Assembly: GCA_964398955.1 (NCBI GenBank)
Contig: CAYNOZ010000017.1
Location: forward strand, 1 to 24,399
Origin: CAYNOZ01 sp964398955
Lineage (GTDB): Archaea; Methanobacteriota_B; Thermococci; Thermococcales; CAYNOZ01
Direction of reading: 5' to 3'
Length of the DNA stretch: 24,399 nt
Positions 14,875 to 23,368 of the stretch are shown here, one piece after another. The notes under the pieces are model-generated. The model was given only the letters and a program-made list of their open reading frames with translations. It was not told the DNA's origin and did not search any database. Numbering within the stretch: position 1 is the first letter of the stretch; each line of letters begins with the position of its first letter. A program made the position numbers and the translations under genes.

Positions 14875-17199
14875 ATGGGTAAAAAACAAAATGAAAATCA
14901 AATTGTTGAAAATGAAAATATAATAAGAACCGATGCGGAACGTAAAGCAAAAGGTAAAGCATTATACGGATACGACTACGCCACCAAAGCCAAACAAAAA
15001 TTTGGCGATAAATTACTACATATTAAATTCAAAACAAGTCCACATCCCCACGCAAAAATAAAGAAAATCGATAAAAAAGAAGCGGAGCAAATAGATGGCG
15101 TAGAAAAAATTTACACACATGAAAACGTTCCAGATATTAAATTCACTACAGCAGGTCAGACTTATCCAGAACCTTCCCCTTATGATACTAAAGTCCTGAA
15201 TGAAGTTATGAGATTTGCAGGGGAACCAGCAGCAATGATAGTAGCAGAAACTCCTGAAATCGCTAATAAAGCTAAACAAAAGGTAAAAATTGAATATGAA
15301 AAGCTTGAAAGCGTTTTAAATCCGGAAAAAGCTCTAAAAAATGAAACTAAAATACATGAAGACGGAAACCTAGCTGACCATTTAGATGTAGAAGTAGGGG
15401 ATACTGAAAAAGGTTTTGAAACCTCAGAGGTAGTTATAGAAGAGGAATTTGAAACCCAGCCTCAAAAACATGGCCATTTAGAACCTTTGGCATGTGTATC
15501 CCACATAAATGATAGGGGTAATCTGGTAGTTGAAACTTCTAACCAAGTTGTTTACCATATTAGAAGAATACTCTCCAGAATTCTTGACAGAAAACAAAAC
15601 GATATTAGAGTTAGATCATGGGAGATAGGTGGTGGTTTCGGGGATAAACAAGAAATGAATATTGAACATTATACTGCATTTGTTACAGATGACCTAGGAA
15701 GACCATCAGTTCTAGTTTACGATAGAGAGGATCAGTTTATCAGATCCAGAAGAAGACATTCAGCAAAATTAAAGGTTAGATTGGGTTCTGATAAAGACGG
15801 TAATCTTAATGCAGTAAAAATCTATGCCTTATCTGATACGGGTGGCTACGGTTCACATGGAACTACGGTAACTATTAACATGGGGAGCATGACACTACCC
15901 TTATACGCCAAAAATTGTGAAAACCTCGGATTTGAAGCTGATGTTGTCTACACTAATAAACCTATATCAGGCGCATATAGAGGTTACGGAACTGTACAAG
16001 GAGGTTATGCCTTAGAACAAGCTATGGACATACTCTCAGAAGAATTAGAAATGGATCCTGTAGAACTACGACTTAAAAACGCAATAGAAGAAGGCCAAAT
16101 TGATCCTGTTTCTAAAGTTCTTAGCGAAGGAGGGGAAGTAATTCCTAGAGAAATAAAGTCTTGTGGATTAAGTGAAACACTGGAAAGAGGTAAAGAACTA
16201 TTTAACTGGGAGAATAAAGTGGAAATTGATGAACAGAATGAAGAAGATAAAAAACGCGGCTACGGAGTAGCATCAGCAATGAAAGGAAGTGGAGTAGCTG
16301 GTTTCGAATTAGGATCTTCATTCATAAAGTTAAATGAGGATGGTTCCGTCCTCATAACAATTGGAGCATCAGATATGGGACAAGGAGCAGAATCTGCAAT
16401 GAGCCAAATTGCAGCCGAAACTATTGGATTGAACCTGGAGGATACTGAAATAGTTTCAGCAGACACAGGTAGAACCACGTTTGACATGGGCACCTATGCA
16501 TCGAGCGTAACTTATGTAACTGGAAATGCTGTAGAAAAAGCTGCTAAAGACTTAAAAGAAAAAATATTAAAGGTTGCCAGTGAAATTTTAGATAAAAATA
16601 AGAACAATCTAAAAACAGGAGGCGGAAAAGTCTTTGTTAAAGAAAACCCCTCAGAAAACGTAACCATAGAAGAAGTAGCAATGGAAGCGGTTTATGGGGA
16701 AGAAAACAGAGATCAGCTTATTGGATTTGGAAAAGCTGAAGACTTCATAAGCCCCCCACCATTCACTACGCACTTTGTAGAAGTATTAGTAGATGAAGAA
16801 ACTGGAGAAGTAGATATTGAAAGATACTTAACTTTAACCGACGTAGGAACCAATATAAACCCAAAAGAAGTCGAAGGACAAATAGAAGGTGGGACTGTTC
16901 AAGCCATAGGATATGCTATGACAGAAGAGATGGTATTCAACGAAAATGGTCAACTAAGAAACCCAACCTTCACAGATTACAAAATACCAACCTCAATGGA
17001 CGTACCAGATATCGAAACAGAAATAATAGAAACCCACGAACCAACAGGACCCTATGGAGCCAAAAGCGTAGGAGAAATAGGTATAGTACCGCCAGCACCA
17101 GCATTAGCAAATGCTATAAAAGATGCTACTGGAAAAAGAATTAAAGACCTTCCCATGACTAAAGAAAAGTTAGCAAAAACATTTGGCCTATATGATTAG
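14875..17199 (+). CDS. Molybdopterin-binding large subunit of a xanthine dehydrogenase-family hydroxylase
   Basis: Catalytic subunit, 774 residues. It hydroxylates an aromatic heterocycle or related carbon using water as oxygen source. It has an N-terminal a/b hammerhead domain (about 20-130, starting TDAERKAKGKALYGYD), then the molybdenum-binding core. Visible cofactor motifs are GGGFGDK at 252-258, GAYRGYG at 366-372, MGQGAES at 501-507 and GAKSVGEIG at 728-736, whose Glu734 fits the catalytic base. The AYRGYG form is not the AYRCSFR loop of CO dehydrogenase. Purine (xanthine or hypoxanthine) is the likely substrate given YgeW and SsnA, but nicotinate- or aldehyde-type enzymes share these motifs. 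No cofactor maturation gene (XdhC, MocA, YqeB) is in the window. Confidence 0.92.
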   Translation: MGKKQNENQIVENENIIRTDAERKAKGKALYGYDYATKAKQKFGDKLLHIKFKTSPHPHAKIKKIDKKEAEQIDGVEKIYTHENVPDIKFTTAGQTYPEPSPYDTKVLNEVMRFAGEPAAMIVAETPEIANKAKQKVKIEYEKLESVLNPEKALKNETKIHEDGNLADHLDVEVGDTEKGFETSEVVIEEEFETQPQKHGHLEPLACVSHINDRGNLVVETSNQVVYHIRRILSRILDRKQNDIRVRSWEIGGGFGDKQEMNIEHYTAFVTDDLGRPSVLVYDREDQFIRSRRRHSAKLKVRLGSDKDGNLNAVKIYALSDTGGYGSHGTTVTINMGSMTLPLYAKNCENLGFEADVVYTNKPISGAYRGYGTVQGGYALEQAMDILSEELEMDPVELRLKNAIEEGQIDPVSKVLSEGGEVIPREIKSCGLSETLERGKELFNWENKVEIDEQNEEDKKRGYGVASAMKGSGVAGFELGSSFIKLNEDGSVLITIGASDMGQGAESAMSQIAAETIGLNLEDTEIVSADTGRTTFDMGTYASSVTYVTGNAVEKAAKDLKEKILKVASEILDKNKNNLKTGGGKVFVKENPSENVTIEEVAMEAVYGEENRDQLIGFGKAEDFISPPPFTTHFVEVLVDEETGEVDIERYLTLTDVGTNINPKEVEGQIEGGTVQAIGYAMTEEMVFNENGQLRNPTFTDYKIPTSMDVPDIETEIIETHEPTGPYGAKSVGEIGIVPPAPALANAIKDATGKRIKDLPMTKEKLAKTFGLYD

Positions 17200-17399
17200 C
17201 AAAAAATCTATAAACCTTTTAATATCTCCTTAATTAATTTAATAATTTTCTTTTATTTCTCAAATTCTTTAAAATGCTGAAACTTTTAGATTAAAAAAAA
17301 ACTAACTAATAATCAGAAAATTGAACTCAAAAAAAGACATTTATCTTACTCTTAATGTATTTTCACTAAATAATCAAATTTAATATTACTGGTGGTTGT
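17200..17399. other. AT-rich spacer after the hydroxylase operon
   Basis: Contains T-runs (CCTTTT at about 17216; TTTTATTT near 17249) that could end the operon transcript, and an ATTTAATATT TATA-like word near 17378. GGTGG at 17391-17395 is the ribosome binding site of the next gene. No gene is seen. Confidence 0.3.
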
Positions 17400-17804
17400 T
17401 TGAAGAACTTACAAAAGTTAATGCGTTTAGTATCAGAAAAGGAAAAACTTAAGAGAGATAAATTAAAAGCCTCTAAAGGATTGATCAGATATGTACATGA
17501 CCCTTTTCTATTAGGTACTAAAAAAAGAGGTAAATTGATTTTTACTAATAAGAAGTTGATTGTTGTACCTTACTCTTTTATTTGGGGATTCAAAGAATCT
17601 TCTGAAAAATGGCTTAAAATTTTTAGAAGAGATATTGATGATATGGAAGAAAGAAAAGACTGGATTACATTGAATTTTGGTAATCCAAGCAAAAATCTGA
17701 AAATAAGATATTCAAACGAAGGTAATCATACTTTAACTATCAAGGGAATAAAAGATGAGAGTATAGAGAAAATTAAAAATTGGAAAAAAACGGGAAAAAT
17801 TTAA
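17400..17804 (+). CDS. Small PH/GRAM-like domain protein of unknown function
   Basis: A 134-residue basic protein starting with TTG. Residues 1-30 are a charged helix. From about 40 on, alternating strands (GKLIFTNKKLIVVPYSFIWG, WITLNFGNP, LKIRYSNEGNHTLTI) and a closing helix (ESIEKIKNWKK) have the order of a PH/GRAM-like beta barrel with a capping helix. There is no signal peptide or membrane segment. I do not recognise a family with certainty. It converges with the TRAM gene, ending 11 bases from it. Confidence 0.6.
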   Translation: MKNLQKLMRLVSEKEKLKRDKLKASKGLIRYVHDPFLLGTKKRGKLIFTNKKLIVVPYSFIWGFKESSEKWLKIFRRDIDDMEERKDWITLNFGNPSKNLKIRYSNEGNHTLTIKGIKDESIEKIKNWKKTGKI

Positions 17805-17815
17805 TTACATATTAG

Positions 17816-18076
17816 TTAATCTTCTATTTCTTCTTCTTTTCTGATATCTTGAGTTAGTTCAGCGTAAAAAGTATCTTCATCCTCTTTCTCCGTTATTCTT
17901 GCGTAAACCATATCACCAATTTGATTGTCTACTGCATTAGTTACATATACAAAGGAGTCTCCGATCCTTGCAAATATCTTTCCATCTTTTTTACCGTTTA
18001 AGATCATTCTGTATTCTTCATTTTCTTCAATTGGTTTATGACCTATTAATCCGCCTTCTTCTTCTCCAAATACCAT
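17816..18076 (-). CDS. Small TRAM-domain protein
   Basis: An 86-residue acidic protein. Residues about 16-76 form a TRAM beta barrel (EEYRMILNGKKDGKIFARIGDSFVYVTNAVDNQIGDMVYARITEKEDEDTFYAEL pattern: strand, G-x-GIAR-like turn, VYV, GD-VYARI). TRAM domains bind RNA, and small archaeal TRAM proteins are known as RNA-binding or RNA-chaperone-like proteins. The usual GDGIAR turn reads GKIFAR here. Its ATG lies five bases after the nhaC stop with GGAGATC upstream, so it is co-translated with the antiporter. Confidence 0.75.
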   Translation of the reverse strand: MVFGEEEGGLIGHKPIEENEEYRMILNGKKDGKIFARIGDSFVYVTNAVDNQIGDMVYARITEKEDEDTFYAELTQDIRKEEEIED

Positions 18077-18081
18077 AACTA

Positions 18082-19608
18082 TCAGATCTCCATTCTTGCT
18101 CCTTCAGGAATTTCTCTTTCGTATATATATTCTCTACCGTATCCAAACATTACTCCCATTCCTAAGAATACGACGAATGCTAAAATCCAACCGTGGAAGA
18201 CGTAAGGCCATACTTGGGCTGGAGAAACTACTAGATCCTGAGTAAACCATTCGAATCTTCCTGGTAATTGTTCCATTGCTGCGAATCCTGCAAGTACTCC
18301 TCCTCCCCATGGGAATATATATCCCAATGCAGAAGTGTTTGCGTCTAAAAAGTTTGCTCTTCTGTATTCATGTAGATTGAATCTTTCTCCAACTTCTCTA
18401 ACGAATGGTGATACTAGTATTTCTGCTGCTGTATTAATTGTAATTAATATGTTCGGTATTATTATCATAAGCCATATTGAGAACTCTGCTCTTTTTACTG
18501 TTGTTGCGAAATCCATAATTCTTTGTAGGAAGGCTTTTGCTCCTCCTCCAAGTTCGAATATGTGCATTGAAGCCATTAGCATTATTATTAATATAGCCAT
18601 TGGGAAGTATCCTGTAATTCCACTTAGTAAGGCTCCACCGAATTCGCCAGTTGATGGATTGAACAGTATTACATCTGAGAAGTTCATTAGTCCAGCTGGA
18701 ATTCCTATTATTATTGTTAATAATATTCCCCATGTTAATGCTTCTACTATGTGTCTTCCAGAAAGTGCTAGTCCCACTACCGTGAAGAATGGTATGAATA
18801 ATATTAAACCTTGTGGGTTTGCTGTTTGTGATATAATGTTGGAAGCTTCTTCTGCTGCTAATCCTATGTCTGCTCCTCCTCCACCTACTATAAGGTAAAG
18901 TATGAAAGCCGGTACTGCAGCTATTATGGCATATTTGAATCTTGATCTTACTACTCCTCCGACATCTCCTTTCTGAGTTACTGCTGATACAATTGTTGTG
19001 TCCGAAACTGGTGCTAAATTATCTCCAAATGCTGCACCAGAGAGTATTGCTCCGAATAATATTACTGGATTTGCTCCTAAGACTAAGCCTGCTGGGAATA
19101 CTAATAATGTGAAGGCTGTTGTTGTACCATATCCTGTTCCTATAGCTGTAGCTAGAATTGCTGCTAATAAGAATGTTAGCGCAGTGAATACTGATCCTGT
19201 TGCTCCAGAAACATCACCAAGCCATACGAGTCCATTAACGAATTGTCCTGCTTGTAGTACGCTGGAGAACATTCCTGCCCAGAACCAGCATACTATGGCT
19301 ATTACTCCTATGGGTTGTGCCATTCCTTCGAATATAGAGTTGGCATATTCTGACCAATCTCCTTTGTACAGGAACATTCCTATTACTAAACCAATGATAG
19401 CTCCTAAAGCTAGACCTGGTGTGCTAGGGGTTTGGGTTGAAACTACGATAGCCCAAAGCACAAAGAATAATAGAGGTACTGCAGATACTAATTTCCCACC
19501 GTAAAATTCAAGTGTTTTACTTTCTTTTTCTTCTTCACCAGCCGTCATGCCAGCCACTTCTTTAGCGGCTTTTTCAGGCTGTTCATCATCTTCAGACAAT
19601 AGATTCAC
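18082..19608 (-). CDS. nhaC: NhaC-family Na+/H+ antiporter
   Basis: A membrane protein of 508 residues with about 12 hydrophobic segments from residue 40 on and an acidic, Glu-rich cytoplasmic N-terminus of about 35 residues. The family signature GAAFGDNLAPVSDTT is at 191-205, preceded by GYGTTTAFTLLVFPAG (159-174). It probably exchanges Na+ for H+; some relatives move amino or organic acids instead. GTG at 19608 is taken as start, but AAGGTG covering it is spaced six bases from a TTG at 19599, which could be the real start. A TATA-like TATTTAAA (about 19633-19640, minus strand) predicts transcription from about 19610. It is divergent from tdh and coupled to the TRAM gene. Confidence 0.9.
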   Translation of the reverse strand: MNLLSEDDEQPEKAAKEVAGMTAGEEEKESKTLEFYGGKLVSAVPLLFFVLWAIVVSTQTPSTPGLALGAIIGLVIGMFLYKGDWSEYANSIFEGMAQPIGVIAIVCWFWAGMFSSVLQAGQFVNGLVWLGDVSGATGSVFTALTFLLAAILATAIGTGYGTTTAFTLLVFPAGLVLGANPVILFGAILSGAAFGDNLAPVSDTTIVSAVTQKGDVGGVVRSRFKYAIIAAVPAFILYLIVGGGGADIGLAAEEASNIISQTANPQGLILFIPFFTVVGLALSGRHIVEALTWGILLTIIIGIPAGLMNFSDVILFNPSTGEFGGALLSGITGYFPMAILIIMLMASMHIFELGGGAKAFLQRIMDFATTVKRAEFSIWLMIIIPNILITINTAAEILVSPFVREVGERFNLHEYRRANFLDANTSALGYIFPWGGGVLAGFAAMEQLPGRFEWFTQDLVVSPAQVWPYVFHGWILAFVVFLGMGVMFGYGREYIYEREIPEGARMEI

Positions 19609-19723
19609 CTTAAAGACTTAATAATATTTACCTTTAAATATTTTTCTGAAATTTTGAACTTCTTAAACTATCCATTTAGGACAAATATATTAAAGTTGAA
19701 TTATTTATTGTTGAAGGGTTGTT
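19609..19723. promoter_or_regulatory. Divergent promoter region of nhaC and tdh
   Basis: A short region with back-to-back promoters. Minus strand: TATTTAAA at about 19633-19640, serving nhaC with almost no leader. Plus strand: AATATATTAAAG at about 19685-19696, about 30-40 bases before the tdh ATG, with GAAGGG at 19713-19718 as a weak ribosome binding site. Confidence 0.4.
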
Positions 19724-20656
19724 ATGAAAAATATTTTGGTAACCGGTGCGTCTGGTCAGATAGGATCCGAGTTAACGCCCAAACTTAGGGATGAAGATGG
19801 GATAAAAAATGTTGTAGCTAGTGATATTGAGGACTCCAATGTTTTAGATGAACCATTTGAGATTTTAGATGTCCTAAACAAAAATAATTTGATTGAAATC
19901 GTTGAAAGATATGATATTGACACTATTTTTCATTTAGCATCGATTTTATCTGCTAAAGGAGAGAAAAACCCTAATTTGGCTTATCAAGTGAACATTAATG
20001 GTCTTTATAATGTATTAGAAGTAACTAAGGAAAAAAATTTAGAAAAACTAATTGTGCCAAGTTCTATTGCTGTATTTGGACCTGAAACACCTGATGTTCC
20101 AACAGAAAAAACTATAACAAGGCCCAATACAATTTACGGTATTTCAAAAGTTTTCTTAGAACTAATGGCTAGTTATTACGATGAAAAATTTGACTTAGAC
20201 ATAAGAGGAGTAAGATTCCCTGGACTACTTAGTTATAAAACAAAACCTGGAGGAGGAACTACTGACTATGCAGTTGAAGTCTTCTACGAAGCAATAAAAG
20301 AAAAGAAATATGAATACTTTGTAAGGAGAGATACTAGATTACCTATGATGTATATGCCTGACGCAATAAAGGCATTAATTCAACTATCAAAAGCTGAAAA
20401 ATCTAATCTAAGATACCATTGTGATTATAACGTGAATTCAATGTGTTTCAGAGCAGATGAATTAACAGAAGAAATTAAAAAACACATCCCTAATTTTGAA
20501 GCAGAATATAAACCTGATAACAGACAAAAGATAGCTGATTCATGGCCTTGTGAGTTAGATGACACTTCGGCTAGAAAAGATTGGAATTGGAGCCCAGAAT
20601 TTGGACTGGAGGAAATGGTAGAAGATATGATAAAAAATCTAAGAGGAAAACTCTGA
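19724..20656 (+). CDS. tdh: SDR-type L-threonine 3-dehydrogenase
   Basis: NAD-dependent epimerase/dehydratase-family protein of 310 residues, like the threonine dehydrogenases of Thermoplasma and Cupriavidus. It oxidises L-threonine to 2-amino-3-oxobutyrate. The NAD-binding VTGASGQIGSEL is at 6-17, Asp34 is the likely ribose-binding acid, the Ser/Tyr/Lys triad includes SS at 113-114 and YGISK at 138-142, and RFPGLLSYKTKPGGGTTDYAVE (from about 163) is the substrate-binding signature of this enzyme type. The neighbour coding kbl converges from the other strand, which supports threonine over a sugar nucleotide as substrate. Confidence 0.85.
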   Translation: MKNILVTGASGQIGSELTPKLRDEDGIKNVVASDIEDSNVLDEPFEILDVLNKNNLIEIVERYDIDTIFHLASILSAKGEKNPNLAYQVNINGLYNVLEVTKEKNLEKLIVPSSIAVFGPETPDVPTEKTITRPNTIYGISKVFLELMASYYDEKFDLDIRGVRFPGLLSYKTKPGGGTTDYAVEVFYEAIKEKKYEYFVRRDTRLPMMYMPDAIKALIQLSKAEKSNLRYHCDYNVNSMCFRADELTEEIKKHIPNFEAEYKPDNRQKIADSWPCELDDTSARKDWNWSPEFGLEEMVEDMIKNLRGKL

Positions 20657-20684
20657 TTCTGTATTAAAGAAAAATTTTCTAATC

Positions 20685-21866
20685 TTATATTACATTTAGG
20701 TCTTTTCCAATTTTTTCATAAGCTCGTAAAGCTCTATTTATATCATCTTCTGATAGTCCAGCATTTAATTGGTTTCTGATCCTTGCCTTTCCCCTCTCCA
20801 CCATTGGATAAACTATTGCTAATCCAAAAATTCCTTCTTCGTAGAGTCTTTGTGAAAATTCCTTAGCTTTCTTACTGTCTCCTATCATTGCTGGTACTAT
20901 TGGAGTCTCACTCATCCCAGTATCGAATCCAATTGATTCCATTTCCTTTTTAAAGTAATTTCTATTTTCCCAAAGCTTTTCTACTCTTTCTTTTTCATTT
21001 TCTACTATTTCTAAGGCTTTTATATTAGCTGCTGCTACTGCAGGGGGGAAAGCTGCACTCAATAACCAAGTTCTAGATGTGTTATAGGCAAAATTGATCG
21101 TATGTTCATTACCAGCTAACATTCCTCCGAAGCTACCAAATGCTTTTGAGAATGTTCCTACCTCAAAATCTATTTTATCTTCTAATCCAAATTCTGAAGC
21201 TATTCCATGACCTTCTCCTAAAACTCCTTCCCCATGTGCATCATCTACGTATGTCATCGCCCCATACTCATCTGCAAGCTTCTGAATTTCATCCATTTTT
21301 GCTATATCCCCGTCCATTGAGAATACTCCGTCCGTTAATATTATCTTTCTATTGTACTCATCCTGAGCTTTTTTTAACTTATTCTCTAAATCAGCCATAT
21401 CAGAATGGTCGTATACTAACTTATCAGCTTCAGATAATCTTATCCCATCTATAATACTTCCATGATTTAATTCATCCGAAATAAAGACATCACCCTTTTC
21501 CAATAGTTGAGGAATTAATCCAGAATTAACGGCAAAACCGGTTTGATAAGCCAAACCTGCTTCCGTATCTTTAAATTCAGCAATTTTATCATGTAATTCT
21601 TCTTGAATTTCCATAAATCCAGCTATAGACCAATCAGATCCTGCACCAACACCAAAATCTTCAATAGCTTTTTTAGCAGAATTTTTAAGTCTAGAATCAT
21701 TTGCCAAGTTTAAATAATTATTAGAAGCTAACATTATAGCCTCTTTACCTTCAACATTAACATGAGCTTTTGAAGGTGAATTTAACTTCTTCAAATCCCA
21801 AGTTTCTCCCCTTTCTTTCATCTCTAAATACTTCTCTTCCAAATAATGAGTTTTATCCTCAACCAT
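20685..21866 (-). CDS. kbl: 2-amino-3-ketobutyrate CoA ligase (glycine C-acetyltransferase)
   Basis: PLP-dependent alpha-oxoamine synthase family, 393 residues from ATG. It splits 2-amino-3-oxobutyrate with CoA to glycine and acetyl-CoA, the step after threonine dehydrogenase. Seen are ASNNYLNLA near 47-55, DELNHGSIIDGIRLS near 131-145, DDAHGEG near 208-214 and the PLP lysine at 241 in GTFSKAFGSFGG. The segment corresponding to the usual GxGxxxxRxIxGT reads GVGAGSDWSIAG, with Trp where Arg is usual. ATG at 21866 is preferred over a TTG two codons earlier, because AGGTG is seven bases from the ATG but only one from the TTG. Serine palmitoyl- or biotin-type relatives are less likely given tdh. 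Confidence 0.88.
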   Translation of the reverse strand: MVEDKTHYLEEKYLEMKERGETWDLKKLNSPSKAHVNVEGKEAIMLASNNYLNLANDSRLKNSAKKAIEDFGVGAGSDWSIAGFMEIQEELHDKIAEFKDTEAGLAYQTGFAVNSGLIPQLLEKGDVFISDELNHGSIIDGIRLSEADKLVYDHSDMADLENKLKKAQDEYNRKIILTDGVFSMDGDIAKMDEIQKLADEYGAMTYVDDAHGEGVLGEGHGIASEFGLEDKIDFEVGTFSKAFGSFGGMLAGNEHTINFAYNTSRTWLLSAAFPPAVAAANIKALEIVENEKERVEKLWENRNYFKKEMESIGFDTGMSETPIVPAMIGDSKKAKEFSQRLYEEGIFGLAIVYPMVERGKARIRNQLNAGLSEDDINRALRAYEKIGKDLNVI

Positions 21867-22012
21867 AAACAAACACCTAAGAAACCCTAAACTTCTAAGA
21901 AAAATAAAGAAATTAAATAAGATAAAACTTGTGGCAAATGAAAAGAATTCATGAAAACTAACGTAAAACCAAAAATTTTAAATCTAAAAAATATCAATTA
22001 ATATTGATTTCC

Positions 22013-22267
22013 ATGAAAAAAGTAGGGTCTATTTCAAAGTTTTTTAAGAAACCTAATGTTGCTGCAATAGAACTTACAGACACTTTAGAAATTGGTGATA
22101 AAGTTAAGTTCCAAGGCGCTCATACTGATTTCACTCAAAAGATCGAATCTATGGAAATAGATCGAGAACCAGTTGAAAGAGCCGGAAAGGGACAATCAGT
22201 AGGGGTTAAGGTAAAAAAACGGGTTAGACCTACTGATGAAGTATATAAAATAGAAAATGAAGATTAA
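22013..22267 (+). CDS. EF-Tu domain-2-like small protein
   Basis: An 84-residue protein with the beta-barrel pattern of translation factor domain 2: KVGSISKFFKKPNVAAIELTDTLEIGDKVKFQG, then DFTQKIESMEIDREPVERAGKGQSVGVKVKKRVRPTDEVYKI. No GTPase domain is attached. Similar stand-alone barrels in archaea and bacteria are of unknown role and in bacteria often sit beside U32 peptidases. ATG at 22013 is used; a TTG nine bases upstream is possible. A TTTTAAAT box at about 21977-21984 implies an almost leaderless transcript. Its last bases overlap the end of nfo on the other strand by four bases. Confidence 0.72.
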   Translation: MKKVGSISKFFKKPNVAAIELTDTLEIGDKVKFQGAHTDFTQKIESMEIDREPVERAGKGQSVGVKVKKRVRPTDEVYKIENED

Positions 22268-23100
22268 TCTTCTCTTAACTTTTTTACAACTTTTATATTT
22301 TCCTTATGACCTTTATTCTTTTCTTCAGGAGTTTCCAAAACAAAAGGCTTATCTTTAATAAGATCATGATTAATTATTCTTCTCATTCCTTCCTCACCAA
22401 TCTTTCCCTCTCCTATATGTTCATGTCTATCCCTATTAGATCCTAAACCATACTTAGAATCATTTAAGTGAATCATCTTCAATTCATCCAACCCTATTAT
22501 CTCATCAAACTCCTCTAAAACATTATCTAATCCATCTTGAGACTTAAAATCATAACCAGCGGAAAACGCATGACATGTATCAATAGTCACACCAGTCTTA
22601 ATATTTGAACCATCCATAATACGCTTTAATTGCTCAAAAGTATAACCTATAGTAGTTCCTTTTCCTGCAGTATTCTCCAAAAGAATCTCAACCGAAGGCT
22701 CAAGCTCCTCATTCAAATCATTAAGAGATTTAATAATTTTCTCAATCCCATTATCTTCACCGAACCCAGTATGAGTTCCAGGATGAATATTAATATATTC
22801 AATCCCTAAAGCTTCCGCAGTTTTAATCTCCTTCCTCATCGCATCCATAGACTTCTTATAAAGCCCATCCTTAGGAGTAGCCAAATTCGGCAAATAAGCC
22901 TCATGAATAACAATAGGCCTAACATCATCATTATAATTATCTCGAAACCTCTCACTTTCCTCCTCAGATGGAACAGAAAACTTCCAACCCCTCGGACTAT
23001 GAGAAAAAATTTGACCACAATTACCTCCTAAATCCTTCACCCTATTTATCGACTTATAAATACCACCGGAAATAGACACATGAGCTCCAACCTTAAGCAT
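22264..23100 (-). CDS. nfo: Endonuclease IV (AP endonuclease)
   Basis: A 278-residue TIM-barrel enzyme that cuts DNA 5' of abasic sites in base excision repair. Zinc ligands all appear: His66 (IHEAYLPNLA), His106 (NIHPGTHTG), Glu142 (LLENTAGKG), Asp174 and His177 (IDTCHAFSAGYD), His211 (IHLNDSK), Asp224 and His226 (NRDRHEHIGEGKIG) and Glu256 (LETPE). Length and order match bacterial and archaeal Nfo. It converges with the EF-Tu-like gene, sharing four bases at the ends. Confidence 0.96.
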   Translation of the reverse strand: MLKVGAHVSISGGIYKSINRVKDLGGNCGQIFSHSPRGWKFSVPSEEESERFRDNYNDDVRPIVIHEAYLPNLATPKDGLYKKSMDAMRKEIKTAEALGIEYINIHPGTHTGFGEDNGIEKIIKSLNDLNEELEPSVEILLENTAGKGTTIGYTFEQLKRIMDGSNIKTGVTIDTCHAFSAGYDFKSQDGLDNVLEEFDEIIGLDELKMIHLNDSKYGLGSNRDRHEHIGEGKIGEEGMRRIINHDLIKDKPFVLETPEEKNKGHKENIKVVKKLRED

Positions 23101-23209
23101 TTTAACACAACAAATTACCCTCTATCAACACAAAAACCAAATAATATAATAAATCAAAAACTGAAAGATCCAAAAAGTAGAAAATTAAACTTAACTACTA
23201 CTTCCAATT

Positions 23210-23368
23210 TTATATTTTTTCAAAGTCAGATTTAGGTGCTCCACAAACAGGGCAAACCCAATCTTCAGGTAGTTCATCGAATGACGTGCCTGGATCAATT
23301 CCGCCTTGAGGATCTCCTTCCTCAGGATCATATATGTATCCGCAAACTGTACATCTGTACTTATCCAT
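23210..23368 (-). CDS. Rubredoxin
   Basis: A 52-residue electron-transfer protein binding one iron with four cysteines: Cys6 and Cys9 (YRCTVCGYIYDPEEGDP) and Cys39 and Cys42 (DWVCPVCGAPKSDFEKI). The family's PEEGDPxxGIxPGTxFxxLPxDWxCPxCG pattern is intact. AGGAGGT lies eight bases before the ATG on the minus strand. It was found by reading the minus strand directly because it is very short. It may serve oxygen or superoxide detoxification or feed electrons in an anaerobe; no partner oxidoreductase is adjacent. Confidence 0.95.
   Translation of the reverse strand: MDKYRCTVCGYIYDPEEGDPQGGIDPGTSFDELPEDWVCPVCGAPKSDFEKI

Noticed and set aside
18335..19504. Two long plus-strand frames opposite nhaC
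   Set aside because: They mirror the codon pattern of a hydrophobic gene on the other strand; the minus-strand frame has the full NhaC signature.
21140..21454. 104-codon plus-strand frame opposite kbl
   Set aside because: A shadow of kbl; its Leu/His-rich translation has no domain pattern.
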